From Oscillospiraceae bacterium (GTDB lineage: Bacteria; Bacillota; Clostridia; Oscillospirales; Acutalibacteraceae): a DNA stretch of 64,000 nt. The DNA lies in assembly GCA_015065765.1 (NCBI GenBank), contig SVPP01000003.1:62001-126000 (forward strand), in the 5' to 3' direction. Positions 19,187 to 27,021 of this stretch are shown piece after piece. The number at the start of each line of letters is the position of its first letter. The stretch's first letter is position 1. Below the pieces are notes generated by a model that had not been told where the DNA came from, made no database searches, and worked only from the letters and a program-made list of their open reading frames with translations. The translations under genes were made by a program, and so were the position numbers.

Positions 19187-19223
19187 TTCAAAATAAAAAA
19201 TTTTAAAATGGAGGAAAAAGCAA

Positions 19224-19493
19224 ATGAATAAGACAGAATTGGTTGCAGCAGTTGCAGAAAAAGGTTTTTCAAAGAAAGATGCAGAAAAAGCAGTAGCAGC
19301 AGTTTTCGGTTCAATCGAAGAAGCTCTCAAAGCTGGCGATAAAGTACAGCTTATTGGTTTCGGTACATTTGAAGTTCGTGAACGTGCAGCAAAACAGGGC
19401 CGCAACCCCAGAACTGGCGAAACAATGATGTTCGAAGCATCAAAAGTTCCCGCTTTCAAAGCAGGCGCAGCTCTTAAAGCAGCAGTTAAATAA
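19224..19493 (+). CDS. hup: DNA-binding protein HU
   Basis: The 89-residue histone-like protein that bends and compacts [16 protein letters not shown] at the N-terminus, [13 protein letters not shown] near 46 and the DNA-binding arm GRNPRTGE near 60 are all standard. GGAGG precedes the ATG. The HU gene stands between mazG and the rqcP-like gene, an order common in Clostridia, and has its own strong terminator after it. Confidence 0.98.
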   Translation: MNKTELVAAVAEKGFSKKDAEKAVAAVFGSIEEALKAGDKVQLIGFGTFEVRERAAKQGRNPRTGETMMFEASKVPAFKAGAALKAAVK

Positions 19494-19514
19494 TTAAGGC
19501 TTGAACTTTATTGA

Positions 19515-19545
19515 GGGGGCAACGCAGGTTGTCCCCTTGAGTTTT
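19515..19545 (+). terminator. Terminator after HU gene
   Basis: Stem GGGGGCAAC / GTTGTCCCC (nine pairs, one G-U) at 19515-19536 with loop GCAG, followed by a T-rich stretch that leads directly into the ribosome site of the next gene. Confidence 0.7.
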
Positions 19546-19559
19546 TCGGAGTGAAAAAT

Positions 19560-19799
19560 ATGCGACTTGACAAATATCTGAAAGTTTCACGTCTTATAAA
19601 AAGACGTACCGTTGCAAATGAGGTATGTGATGCAAAGCATGTTTCTGTCAACGGAAAAATTGCAAGAGCTTCATATGACGTAAAGGTTGGCGACATAATT
19701 GAAATCCAGATGGGTTCAAATGTGACAAAGGCTGAAGTGCTTGCAGTAAATGAGCACGCAACTAAAAATGATGCGTCTCTCATGTACAAAATTATCTGA
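19560..19799 (+). CDS. rqcP: S4-domain RNA-binding protein RqcP (YabO)
   Basis: A 79-residue S4-domain protein. MRLDKYLKVSRLIKRR at the N-terminus and VSVNGKIA near 35 define the family. RqcP (formerly YabO, related to Hsp15) binds stalled 50S subunits with RqcH in ribosome-associated quality control. I place the start at ATG 19560, eight bases after CGGAG; the in-frame GTG at 19551 would overlap that site. Its stop codon lies at the foot of a 16-base-pair hairpin that leads into yabP. Confidence 0.93.
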   Translation: MRLDKYLKVSRLIKRRTVANEVCDAKHVSVNGKIARASYDVKVGDIIEIQMGSNVTKAEVLAVNEHATKNDASLMYKII

Positions 19800-19858
19800 A
19801 TAATAAAACCTCCCTCAGAATATATTTTACTATATATTGTATGGGAGGTTTTATTATT
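19799..19858 (+). promoter_or_regulatory. Perfect 16-bp inverted repeat sequestering the yabP ribosome site
   Basis: The left arm at 19799-19814 (AATAATAAAACCTCCC) is the exact reverse complement of the right arm at 19843-19858, with a 28-base AT-rich loop. The right arm contains the yabP ribosome site GGGAGG (19843-19848) and ends directly before the ATG. A transcript coming through from rqcP would fold with this site paired; one started inside the loop would leave it free. Confidence 0.75.
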
Positions 19859-20134
19859 ATGCAGGAAACAAAAATAAAAATGCCTCATTCACTTGTAATG
19901 GAGGACAGGAGAAGTTTGTCAATTACGGGAGTGAGTGACGTTGACAGCTTTGACGAGAGCACGATTATAGTTTTTACTGATTTGGGAGAACTGACGGTAA
20001 GAGGCAGTGACCTTCATATAAGAAACTTAAATACAGAAGCAGGAGAGGTTTCTCTCGAGGGGAAAATCTCATCTCTTTCATATGCTGATAATGCTGTTAA
20101 GGAAACAGGATTCTTCTCAAGAGTTTTCAGGTGA
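19859..20134 (+). CDS. yabP: Sporulation protein YabP
   Basis: A 91-residue YabP/YqfC-family protein: LVMEDRRSLSITGVSDVDSFDE near the N-terminus in two blocks, and GELTVRGSDLHI near 42. In B. subtilis yabP is expressed in the mother cell under sigma-E and is needed, with YabQ, for spore cortex formation. An in-frame ATG at 19841 exists, but ATG 19859 is correctly spaced (10 bases) behind GGGAGG. The stop lies in the AGGTGA ribosome site of yabQ. Confidence 0.92.
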   Translation: MQETKIKMPHSLVMEDRRSLSITGVSDVDSFDESTIIVFTDLGELTVRGSDLHIRNLNTEAGEVSLEGKISSLSYADNAVKETGFFSRVFR

Positions 20135-20140
20135 TGAGAG

Positions 20141-20635
20141 ATGTATCTTGATACCATCGCTGAGCAGAGTCGTGTTTTCTTCTATTCGCTTGGTATGGGC
20201 TTTCTGCTTGGCGTAATATACGATATATTTGAGTTTATCGGCTTTCTTCTGCCACAAAAAAGACTGTTTATAATTCCTCGAGATATTATCTTTATGGTCA
20301 CTTCTGCTTTCCTTATGTTTCTTTTTTCTCTTTCGGTGAATAACGGCAGTTTTAAATTCCATATTTTTACAGGCGCAATTGCAGGTTTTTTCATCTGCTT
20401 TTTTTCTCTGGGAAAGTTTCTGCGAAGAGCATTCTCCTCTGTAGCAATACTCCTGAAAGGCTTTTTCAGAAAATTCAGAAGGGGAATTTTAAAGATTATT
20501 ATAAAAAACAGGGAAAAACGCGAAGAAAAAGCGAAAAAAAGTGAAATTTCCTCAAATTTACTATTGCAAGATGACGAAACTATGTTGTATAATAAAAAGG
20601 ATAATGAAACGGAAGGAAGCGAGGAAAAAGAATGA
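20141..20635 (+). CDS. yabQ: Spore cortex biosynthesis protein YabQ
   Basis: A 164-residue membrane protein with about four hydrophobic helices in the first 95 residues (FFYSLGMGFLLGVIYDIFEF is the family start) and a strongly basic cytoplasmic tail. YabQ sits in the mother-cell membrane that surrounds the forespore in B. subtilis and is required for cortex. Its ribosome site AGGTGA includes the yabP stop codon, and it overlaps divIC by four bases. Confidence 0.92.
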   Translation: MYLDTIAEQSRVFFYSLGMGFLLGVIYDIFEFIGFLLPQKRLFIIPRDIIFMVTSAFLMFLFSLSVNNGSFKFHIFTGAIAGFFICFFSLGKFLRRAFSSVAILLKGFFRKFRRGILKIIIKNREKREEKAKKSEISSNLLLQDDETMLYNKKDNETEGSEEKE

Positions 20636-20913
20636 GATCTTTTTTTGAAAAGAAAAGCTTTGTGCTGATTATCGCTACAATTGCTTTTGTTTGCTTTGCT
20701 GCCGTTGTTATTATAAATCTTGCAGATACGGCAATTGACAGAAAAAATGAGAGCGAAGCCCTTAAAGCTGAGCTTGCATCTCAGCAGGCTGCCAACGAAA
20801 AGCTTGAAAAAGAACTTGCTGGTGGTATCAGTGAAGAGGAAAAAGAGTATATTGCCCGTAATGATTTAGGTTACATATTGCCGGGAGAGCATGTTTATGC
20901 CGATGCATCCTGA
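20632..20913 (+). CDS. divIC: Septum formation initiator family protein (DivIC/FtsB-like)
   Basis: A 93-residue division protein: a short basic N-terminus, one membrane helix (about residues 11-30), then a coiled coil (about 35-65) and a terminal ARNDLGYILPGE block typical of DivIC/FtsB. It would join FtsL-DivIB at the division site. ATGA overlap with yabQ couples the two, as in the conserved yabP-yabQ-divIC order. Confidence 0.9.
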   Translation: MRSFFEKKSFVLIIATIAFVCFAAVVIINLADTAIDRKNESEALKAELASQQAANEKLEKELAGGISEEEKEYIARNDLGYILPGEHVYADAS

Positions 20914-20956
20914 GCAAGTGCAATAAAAACATTTTTCGGAGGAAGAAAGTTAGTTT

Positions 20957-21412
20957 ATGCAGTTAGAAATCGGAACAATCTGTGACGGTAAAGTCAGCGG
21001 AATCACAAACTTTGGTGCTTTTGTATCCTTGCCCGGCGGTAAGACAGGAATGGTACATATCTCTGAAGTGTCAAACAAATTCATTAAGGATATCAGAGAA
21101 GTTCTTACTGAAAACCAGGAGGTCAAGGTAAAGGTTATTTCCATCAGTGAGGAAGGAAAAATCAGCCTTTCAATCAAGCAGACAGAAAAACAGGAGGAAA
21201 GACCTGAAAGACCTAGAAAGCCCAGACCTCCCAGAAATGCAGATGTATGGCAGGGAAATAAGAGCGAGCCTAAGGAGAATATGTCATTTGAAGATATGAT
21301 GGCAAAGTTCAAACAGGTAAGCGATGAAAAAATGACAGACCTTAAACGTTCAAAGGAATCAAAGCATGGTGGCGGTTTCTCAAGAGGCGCACGTAAAGGC
21401 CAGAATGGCTGA
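20957..21412 (+). CDS. yabR: S1 RNA-binding domain protein (YabR-like)
   Basis: A 151-residue protein. Residues 1-75 form one S1/OB fold (GTICDGKVSGITNFGAFVSL, then HISEVS, and KVKVISI near 55). The remaining half is charged and rich in Arg, Pro and Lys, and is probably disordered. YabR and its relative YugI bind the ribosome or RNA. It follows divIC as in B. subtilis, 43 bases downstream and behind a GGAGGAAG site. Confidence 0.88.
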   Translation: MQLEIGTICDGKVSGITNFGAFVSLPGGKTGMVHISEVSNKFIKDIREVLTENQEVKVKVISISEEGKISLSIKQTEKQEERPERPRKPRPPRNADVWQGNKSEPKENMSFEDMMAKFKQVSDEKMTDLKRSKESKHGGGFSRGARKGQNG

Positions 21413-21463
21413 TAAATTGCTTTGATCTGTGAATAATATAAAAAACGAAAGGAAGTTATAGAC

Positions 21464-21667
21464 ATGGAAAGCGTAAATAAAGAAATGCTTATTGGCGATA
21501 TTCTTGATAAGGCTCCCGAAACAGCACAGTTCTTCCTTGCAATGGGAATGCATTGTCTCGGTTGTCCCTCAGCAAGAGGAGAAAGCATTGAGCAGGCTTG
21601 CATGGTTCACGGCACAGATGCTGATGAGCTTGTGAATAATATCAACGAGTTTCTTGCTAACAAATAA
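21464..21667 (+). CDS. DUF1858 protein (hybrid-cluster-associated redox disulfide family)
   Basis: A 67-residue protein with a single DUF1858 fold. MLIGDIL near the start, then MGMHCLGCPSA with a CxxC pair near residue 31, matches the family in which the two Cys form a redox-active disulfide or bind metal. Members are often found near hybrid-cluster proteins or fused to other redox domains. Here it stands alone and is followed by its own terminator. Function unknown. Confidence 0.88.
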   Translation: MESVNKEMLIGDILDKAPETAQFFLAMGMHCLGCPSARGESIEQACMVHGTDADELVNNINEFLANK

Positions 21668-21679
21668 GTAAAGCATTAT

Positions 21680-21713
21680 ACAGGCCGTATCGGAGCGATG
21701 CGGTCTGTTTTTT
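21680..21713 (+). terminator. Terminator after DUF1858 gene
   Basis: A 13-base-pair stem (21680-21692 with 21696-21708, two G-U pairs), GAG loop, and six Ts. Confidence 0.88.
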
Positions 21714-21736
21714 CTTTTGTAAAATCCTTAAGTTAC

Positions 21737-21765
21737 TTGAATAAATATACGTTTTATGCTACAAT
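21737..21765 (+). promoter_or_regulatory. trmN6-rsmI operon promoter
   Basis: TTGAAT (21737-21742), 17 bases, TACAAT (21760-21765), 29 bases before the trmN6 start. Confidence 0.7.
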
Positions 21766-21793
21766 AAATTATTAAGTATTTCAGGTGGATTTT

Positions 21794-22510
21794 ATGGAAA
21801 ACAAGTCTGTAAAAACTGAATATTTAGGCGGAAACATAACTGCCGTAGTGTCAGATGAGCATACCTTCGGAACAGATGCGGTTCTTTTGGCACGTTTTGC
21901 TTCTGTCAGAAAAAAAGATGTGTGCTGTGACCTTGGAACAGGCTGCGGAATTATTCCTCTTTTATGGCTTAGAGAAGAAATGTACAACAGGGTTTCTGCA
22001 GTTGAAATTCAGGATAATGCATGCGAGCTTGTGAAAGAAGCCATAAAGCTTAACCACCTTGAAGAAAAGCTTGAGATTATTAACTGCGATTTGCGTGAGC
22101 ACACAGAAAAATTACCTATGGGTAAATTTTCTCTTGTCACCTTCAATCCGCCATATTTTGCTGTGGATTCAGGTGTTTCAAGTCCCAATGAAAGCGTGAG
22201 AATTGCAAGGCATGAAATTATGTCTGATATTTTCGAGGGTGCTAAATGTGCATCATACATTCTCAAATTCGGCGGTAGATTGTGTGTCTGCCACAGACCT
22301 GAGAGACTGCCCGATGTTTTTGAGGCAATGAGGAAATACGGTATTGAACCGAAACGCATGGCATTCTGCAGAAGGAATAAAACCATGAAGCCTTTTCTTG
22401 TTCTTGTGGAAGGCAAAAAAGGTGCTAAGTCTTCCCTCGTTGTAGAAGATGAAATTATAATGGCTGATGAAAACGGAAACTATATTGACGGAATTTACGG
22501 AGATGAATAA
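21794..22510 (+). CDS. trmN6: tRNA1(Val) (adenine37-N6)-methyltransferase family protein
   Basis: A 238-residue SAM-dependent methyltransferase. DLGTGCGIIPLLW near residue 43 binds SAM, and FNPPYF near 117 is the N6-adenine methyltransferase NPPY motif. These match TrmN6/YabB proteins, which modify A37 of tRNA-Val in E. coli; the exact target is not proven in Firmicutes. As in B. subtilis (yabB beside rsmI), rsmI follows. I use ATG 21794, six bases after AGGTGG; GTG 21785 falls within that site. Confidence 0.88.
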   Translation: MENKSVKTEYLGGNITAVVSDEHTFGTDAVLLARFASVRKKDVCCDLGTGCGIIPLLWLREEMYNRVSAVEIQDNACELVKEAIKLNHLEEKLEIINCDLREHTEKLPMGKFSLVTFNPPYFAVDSGVSSPNESVRIARHEIMSDIFEGAKCASYILKFGGRLCVCHRPERLPDVFEAMRKYGIEPKRMAFCRRNKTMKPFLVLVEGKKGAKSSLVVEDEIIMADENGNYIDGIYGDE

Positions 22511-22511
22511 A

Positions 22512-23336
22512 ATGGGAAAGCTTTATGTTGTGGGAACTCCCATAGGAAACCTTGGTGATTTTTCACCGAGAGCTGTAAAAACACTTGAAGAGTGTGATTT
22601 TATTGCTGCTGAGGATACAAGAGTTACCCTTAAATTGCTTAACCATTTCGGTATAAAGAAGCAGATGGTGAGCTACTTTGAACATAACAGAACTGAGCAG
22701 GGTGAAAAAATTCTTGCAAGGCTTCTTTCAGGAGAGGTGTGTGCACTTGTGACTGATGCGGGAATGCCTGCAATTTCTGATCCCGGTGAGGATTTAGTCA
22801 GACTTTGTCACGAAAATGGTGTTGCTGTTGAATCAGTTCCCGGTCCATGTGCATTTTCAACTGCTCTTGCAATTTCGGGAATGCCCAGCGGCAGATTTAC
22901 CTTTGAAGGTTTCCTGAGTGTTACAAAAAACAGCAGAAGAGAGCATCTCGAATCGTTAAAGGACGAAAAGCGAACGATGATTTTCTATGAAGCTCCTCAT
23001 AAATTGGGAGCAACTCTCAAGGATATGTACGAGAACTTCGGCGAGAGAAATATTGCAATTGTCAGGGAAATTACTAAAATTCATGAAGAAGTTATCAGGA
23101 CAACGTTTTCCGAGGCTGTAAAAAATTACGGTGATGGCGGATTGAAAGGTGAAATTGTTCTGATAATTGACGGTAAAAAAGAAGAGAAAAAAGAAATTTC
23201 TCTTGAGGATGCGGTGGAAATTGCTCTTTCAAAAATGAAAGAAGGCTTCTCAAAAAATGAGAGTGCAAAGTTCGCTGCAAAGCAGACCGGTATAAAAAAA
23301 GGCGATATTTATGCTGAACTTACGGAGGTAGAATGA
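22512..23336 (+). CDS. rsmI: 16S rRNA (cytidine1402-2'-O)-methyltransferase RsmI
   Basis: Methylates the ribose of C1402 in the ribosomal P site. The 274 residues show the tetrapyrrole-methylase fold: YVVGTPIGNLGDF near the N-terminus, AAEDTRVT near 34, VTDAGMPAISDPG near 80 and the VPGPCA block near 110. ATG 22512 lies nine bases after ACGGAG; a second in-frame ATG at 22503 is too close to it. The gene overlaps the next one (ATGATG). Confidence 0.95.
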   Translation: MGKLYVVGTPIGNLGDFSPRAVKTLEECDFIAAEDTRVTLKLLNHFGIKKQMVSYFEHNRTEQGEKILARLLSGEVCALVTDAGMPAISDPGEDLVRLCHENGVAVESVPGPCAFSTALAISGMPSGRFTFEGFLSVTKNSRREHLESLKDEKRTMIFYEAPHKLGATLKDMYENFGERNIAIVREITKIHEEVIRTTFSEAVKNYGDGGLKGEIVLIIDGKKEEKKEISLEDAVEIALSKMKEGFSKNESAKFAAKQTGIKKGDIYAELTEVE

Positions 23337-23956
23337 TGCAGATGTTTATTGATTATTTCAAAGAGTATTGGGTATTGTTTGTAATTCTTTTTGTTGCACT
23401 TATCGCACTGATTGTCGTGTATGCAAAAATGGGTAAAAGCATGGCAAAGAGAAAAGCTGAAAAAGAGGCACTTATTAAAAAGCTTGACCATATGAAGGCG
23501 ATCAGAGAAACATACTCAGAACTTACGGAAGAAAAAATTCTCTCAGACAGCGGTGAAAATCTTCTTGAAGGTGTGGCTGATAATATTCAGGTGAGGCTTG
23601 AGAAAGAAGATGACATGAACAGCGCCTTTGAAAAGCTTACAGATGAAGAAAAAACAGTTTATGCTTTCCATTATTTCCTCGAAGAAGCGAAAACAAAGCC
23701 CTCTGAGTTTTTCAGACAGTTTACAAAGCCTCTTACCCCATATGCTCTTGAAGGATGCAGAGAATTTCTTGAAAAAGAAGCTTTTGCATTAGTTAAGATT
23801 CTATATGATTCGTATGATGAAGACAACGAGACGGAATCGGTAATCCCTGAAAAAACAGCTTCTCTTGATGAAAAAATTATTGAACTTGATATAGTTGCTT
23901 CGGCAAAAGAGAAAGCTGCAGAATACATCAAGGCAAACATGTCACAATTTGTCTGA
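23333..23956 (+). CDS. Uncharacterised single-helix membrane protein
   Basis: I do not recognise this 207-residue protein. Residues 12-31 form one strong membrane helix after a short N-terminus; a basic stretch follows (AKRKAEKEALIKK), so the rest should be cytoplasmic. The remainder is acidic and helical, with no catalytic motif. It is coupled to rsmI by an overlapping ATG and has no visible terminator after it, so it belongs to the trmN6-rsmI transcript. Confidence 0.7.
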   Translation: MMQMFIDYFKEYWVLFVILFVALIALIVVYAKMGKSMAKRKAEKEALIKKLDHMKAIRETYSELTEEKILSDSGENLLEGVADNIQVRLEKEDDMNSAFEKLTDEEKTVYAFHYFLEEAKTKPSEFFRQFTKPLTPYALEGCREFLEKEAFALVKILYDSYDEDNETESVIPEKTASLDEKIIELDIVASAKEKAAEYIKANMSQFV

Positions 23957-24005
23957 AAATTCATAATTTTTTCAAATCTGTTGGGTGGGAATGTTGATTT
24001 TTCTG

Positions 24006-24034
24006 TTGATTAAGATTTTCAAATGTTGTATAAT
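24006..24034 (+). promoter_or_regulatory. Promoter of the zinc-ribbon/DUF5058 cassette
   Basis: TTGATT (24006-24011), 17 bases, TATAAT (24029-24034), 35 bases before the TTG start at 24070. Confidence 0.75.
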
Positions 24035-24069
24035 ATAAAGTAATTCAAAAAAGATTAGGAGGAGTAATC

Positions 24070-25617
24070 TTGGACGAGAACAAAGAAAAAGATTTGCTCG
24101 GAGAAGAAGCAGAAGAAACTGCAGAAACTCTCACAGAGCAGGAAAAAGAAGAAGTCGCAGAGATTCTCGGAAATTCCGGTGATGAAACGGCGGTCACAAC
24201 AGACTGGGACGGTCTCGCTCAGCTTGGTGACGGCGAAGAGTTTGAAACTGAAATTTCAGAGGAAGAATCAGAAGAAGGTACAGAGGATTTTTCCTATGAA
24301 ATCTTATGTGAAAAATGCGGAAAAAGAGAACGCTATACAGAAATTGATGAGGACTATCCTTATTGCAAAGCATGCCGCGAAAGCATGAAAAAAACACGCA
24401 TGAACGGTTGGGGTGTGTTCTTCTTTATAAGTGTACTTCTTGCATGTGTTATTTATCTTGTATACGGAATTTCTCTTATAACAATTTCCCTTCCCGTTGT
24501 CAAGGGTGATATGTATATGGCAGAAAAGAAATACAGCTCTGCTATTGCTTGCTATGAGGAAACTCTTGCAACGATTGACAGTCTCAATCAGTCTGCAGGC
24601 GGTCAGGTTCAGCTCTTTGATGCAGGAGACAGAACTTATGCAAAGCTCGTAAAAGCATATTATCTTTTAGGTTCACCCACATATGCACAGGAGTATTTTT
24701 CAGCTCTTGAACAGTCAGGTGCACTTGAAAAGTTTACCTATAAGGAAACTAAGGGATATTATGACACATACGACAAGATGATGGACACATACTCAGAGAT
24801 TCAGACCTTGTATGCACAGAATATCAATACACTTTACGCTGCAGAGAAAAAGGCTGACATCAGCGAGGTTAAGGATGAGCTGAAGGCTCTTGAAGAGCTT
24901 AAAGAAAACAAAAAATATGACAAGCAGATGATTGCATATTTCCAGTATCTTTTCTGCTCAGTTACTGAAAATTCGCTTGATGAAGGCATTAAATATCTTG
25001 AAGAAGTAAAGGCCGGCGGCAGAGCCTATGAGTTTATCTATGCAATTGAGCTTTGTTCACTTTATCTTGAAAAAGGTGAGTATGAAAAGGCTGAAAAAAT
25101 CTGTTATGATTCTCTTGAGGCATCACCCGAAAATATCGGTGTTTACCAGTACCTGATGATGTCAAAGAGAAGACAGGGTGATTATGAAGGTGCGCTGAAG
25201 CTTGCAAAAGAGGCTGAAAAGGCAGCTGAAACGATGTATGTTCCCGAAGGCTATGAGACAGCAATGCACTACGCTGTTCCCATGGAGCAGGCTATTGTGT
25301 ATGCACTTATGGGTGAGGAAGATAAAGCCATAGCTGCAATTGACAAATCCTTTGAGCTCGGTAACGATAACTCGAACCTTAATATTTCAATTCTTCTCCA
25401 CTATCTCTACCATGTAAAGGGCACAGAGCCTCAGGAAGGCGAAGATGGTGAGAAGATTTATGACAGTGTAGATGAAATATACGACCAGTGCCTGGCAACG
25501 ATTTCTTACTATGGTGCATACTATGGCCTCAGTGTTTCTGAAAATATTCAGGCAATCATGGATGGCGAAAAAACTCTTGAAGATGTATTTGTAAAAGGGG
25601 AGGTTAATTGGCAATGA
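24070..25617 (+). CDS. Membrane-anchored zinc-ribbon and TPR-like protein, uncharacterised
   Basis: A 515-residue protein built of distinct parts: a very acidic N-terminus (about 1-75); a CxxC...CxxC zinc ribbon (CEKCGKRE, then CKAC, about 79-105); one membrane helix (about 116-140); then a long helical region with TPR-like repeats (AEKKYSSAIACYEETL near 150, YLEKGEYEKAEKICYDSL near 335, and RQGDYEGALKLAKEAEKA near 370). The zinc ribbon would face the cytoplasm and the repeats the outside. The TTG start is well placed behind AGGAGGAG. It overlaps the next gene by ATGA and leads a four-gene membrane cassette. Function unknown; a scaffold role is only a guess. Confidence 0.75.
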   Translation: MDENKEKDLLGEEAEETAETLTEQEKEEVAEILGNSGDETAVTTDWDGLAQLGDGEEFETEISEEESEEGTEDFSYEILCEKCGKRERYTEIDEDYPYCKACRESMKKTRMNGWGVFFFISVLLACVIYLVYGISLITISLPVVKGDMYMAEKKYSSAIACYEETLATIDSLNQSAGGQVQLFDAGDRTYAKLVKAYYLLGSPTYAQEYFSALEQSGALEKFTYKETKGYYDTYDKMMDTYSEIQTLYAQNINTLYAAEKKADISEVKDELKALEELKENKKYDKQMIAYFQYLFCSVTENSLDEGIKYLEEVKAGGRAYEFIYAIELCSLYLEKGEYEKAEKICYDSLEASPENIGVYQYLMMSKRRQGDYEGALKLAKEAEKAAETMYVPEGYETAMHYAVPMEQAIVYALMGEEDKAIAAIDKSFELGNDNSNLNISILLHYLYHVKGTEPQEGEDGEKIYDSVDEIYDQCLATISYYGAYYGLSVSENIQAIMDGEKTLEDVFVKGEVNWQ

Positions 25618-26126
25618 GAGTAATTAATGTAATTGTAAAAATTCTTACCCTTTCAGGTGCGTTTTTAAAGGGCTTCTGGGAACAGCTTCTTTGTAAAATT
25701 ATGGGAGCTCCTGTTGAAAACAAAAAGATTTTTCAGTGGAACGAAATGGCAGGACATATTGAGCATGAGCCTTTCCCCACAGCGGCAAAAAGCTTCTGGT
25801 TCTGTTTCCTGTCAGGCTTTATGGTATTCCTTGCAGGCGTGATTCTTGCACTTCCCGGAGTTGTAGCTTTATATCTCGGCTCAACAGGTGTAATGAAATT
25901 TTTCGGATTGGCATGCATTGGTAATGCTGCAATGATGTTTACAAATATTTTTCCCTCAATAGAGGATGCTCTCATGATGTGGGAAAAATTCAAGACAATG
26001 AAAACAGGTGCAAAAATCGTTCTTGCTCCTGCAGCAGCAATCATGTATGTTGGTGCTTATGCAGAAACATGGGGAATCACATTCCTTACAAATCATGCGA
26101 TTTTCGCACTGATGTTCTTCATATAA
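25614..26126 (+). CDS. Small polytopic membrane protein, uncharacterised
   Basis: A 170-residue protein with about four hydrophobic segments (WFCFLSGFMVFLAGVILALP near 60-80, then about 93-112, 130-147 and the C-terminal end). I do not recognise the family, and no HExxH or other catalytic motif is present. I use ATG 25614, ten bases after GGGGAGG and overlapping the previous stop as ATGA, rather than the TTG at 25608. It lies between the zinc-ribbon/TPR protein and the DUF5058-type gene. Confidence 0.72.
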   Translation: MRVINVIVKILTLSGAFLKGFWEQLLCKIMGAPVENKKIFQWNEMAGHIEHEPFPTAAKSFWFCFLSGFMVFLAGVILALPGVVALYLGSTGVMKFFGLACIGNAAMMFTNIFPSIEDALMMWEKFKTMKTGAKIVLAPAAAIMYVGAYAETWGITFLTNHAIFALMFFI

Positions 26127-26148
26127 AATCAAAAAATGAGGTGGAAAA

Positions 26149-27018
26149 ATGACAGGAGATTTTAAATCAGACGGCATTATGTTTGCTATAGCCTGTGCGG
26201 TTATTGTGTTCGTAATTGCTCAGTCGGTATTCTTCATTGTTAAATCATGGAAAAGAGCAAAGGAATTGGGCATTTCTGCATCAACACTCAAAAACACAGT
26301 TACATCAAGTGCACTTTTCACAATTGCTCCCGCATTTTCAATTCTTGCAACAGTTTTCGCTCTTGCAAACTCACTGGGCATTGTTCTTCCCTGGATAAGA
26401 CTCAGTATTATCGGTAACTTAGCTTACGAAACAACGGCAGCACAGACAACTCTTGATTTCTGGGGAATTTCTCTGAGTAAAGCAGTTGAAGACCCTCAGC
26501 AGTTTGCAACAATTGCTGTTGCCATGACAGTCGGAGCAATTGCTCCTCTTCTTATGATTCCTTTTGTTTGTAAGTTCCTTCAGAAAAAAGTAGGATCTGC
26601 AGTTCAGAAGAGTTCAGCAAAATCAACAGGTCTGAGCCTTGGTGATGTTATTTCCGCATCAGCATTTATCGGTATTGTTTCTGCTTTCGTAGCACGTGAA
26701 ATTAATGGTATGACAGTTGCAAAAACAAATGCTACAGATGCATTGGGTAACAACATTTTAGACAGTGCAGGCGAAATTGTAAAAATCAAGAATATCACAG
26801 GTTCAGCAGGTGTAGTTTCAATTCTTGTTCTTATCTGTGCTATGCTCTTCATGGCGATTCTGAGTTTTGTCTGTAAGAAATTCAAGCTCACTAAGCTTGA
26901 ACCCTTTGCAATGCCTATCGCAATGTTTGCAGCAATGGCAATGGCAATTCTGTTCATGAATGTTCTTCCTGAATCAATCACAGGTATGACATGGTATGAA
27001 ATCGGTGCGGAGGTGTAA
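26149..27018 (+). CDS. DUF5058-family polytopic membrane protein
   Basis: A 289-residue membrane protein with about six helices. The N-terminus (IMFAIACAVIVFVIAQSVFF) and the long SSALFTIAPAFSILATVF helix match proteins annotated as DUF5058 in Clostridia. No substrate or activity is known to me. The gene follows the small membrane protein by 22 bases, with GAGGTGG before the ATG, and the partner gene starts 3 bases after its stop. The tight pairing suggests that the two form one membrane complex. Confidence 0.75.
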   Translation: MTGDFKSDGIMFAIACAVIVFVIAQSVFFIVKSWKRAKELGISASTLKNTVTSSALFTIAPAFSILATVFALANSLGIVLPWIRLSIIGNLAYETTAAQTTLDFWGISLSKAVEDPQQFATIAVAMTVGAIAPLLMIPFVCKFLQKKVGSAVQKSSAKSTGLSLGDVISASAFIGIVSAFVAREINGMTVAKTNATDALGNNILDSAGEIVKIKNITGSAGVVSILVLICAMLFMAILSFVCKKFKLTKLEPFAMPIAMFAAMAMAILFMNVLPESITGMTWYEIGAEV

Positions 27019-27021
27019 AAT

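Noticed and set aside
19164-19192. Separate sigma-A promoter for HU
   Set aside because: TTGACA is present, but no acceptable -10 box lies 16-18 bases downstream.
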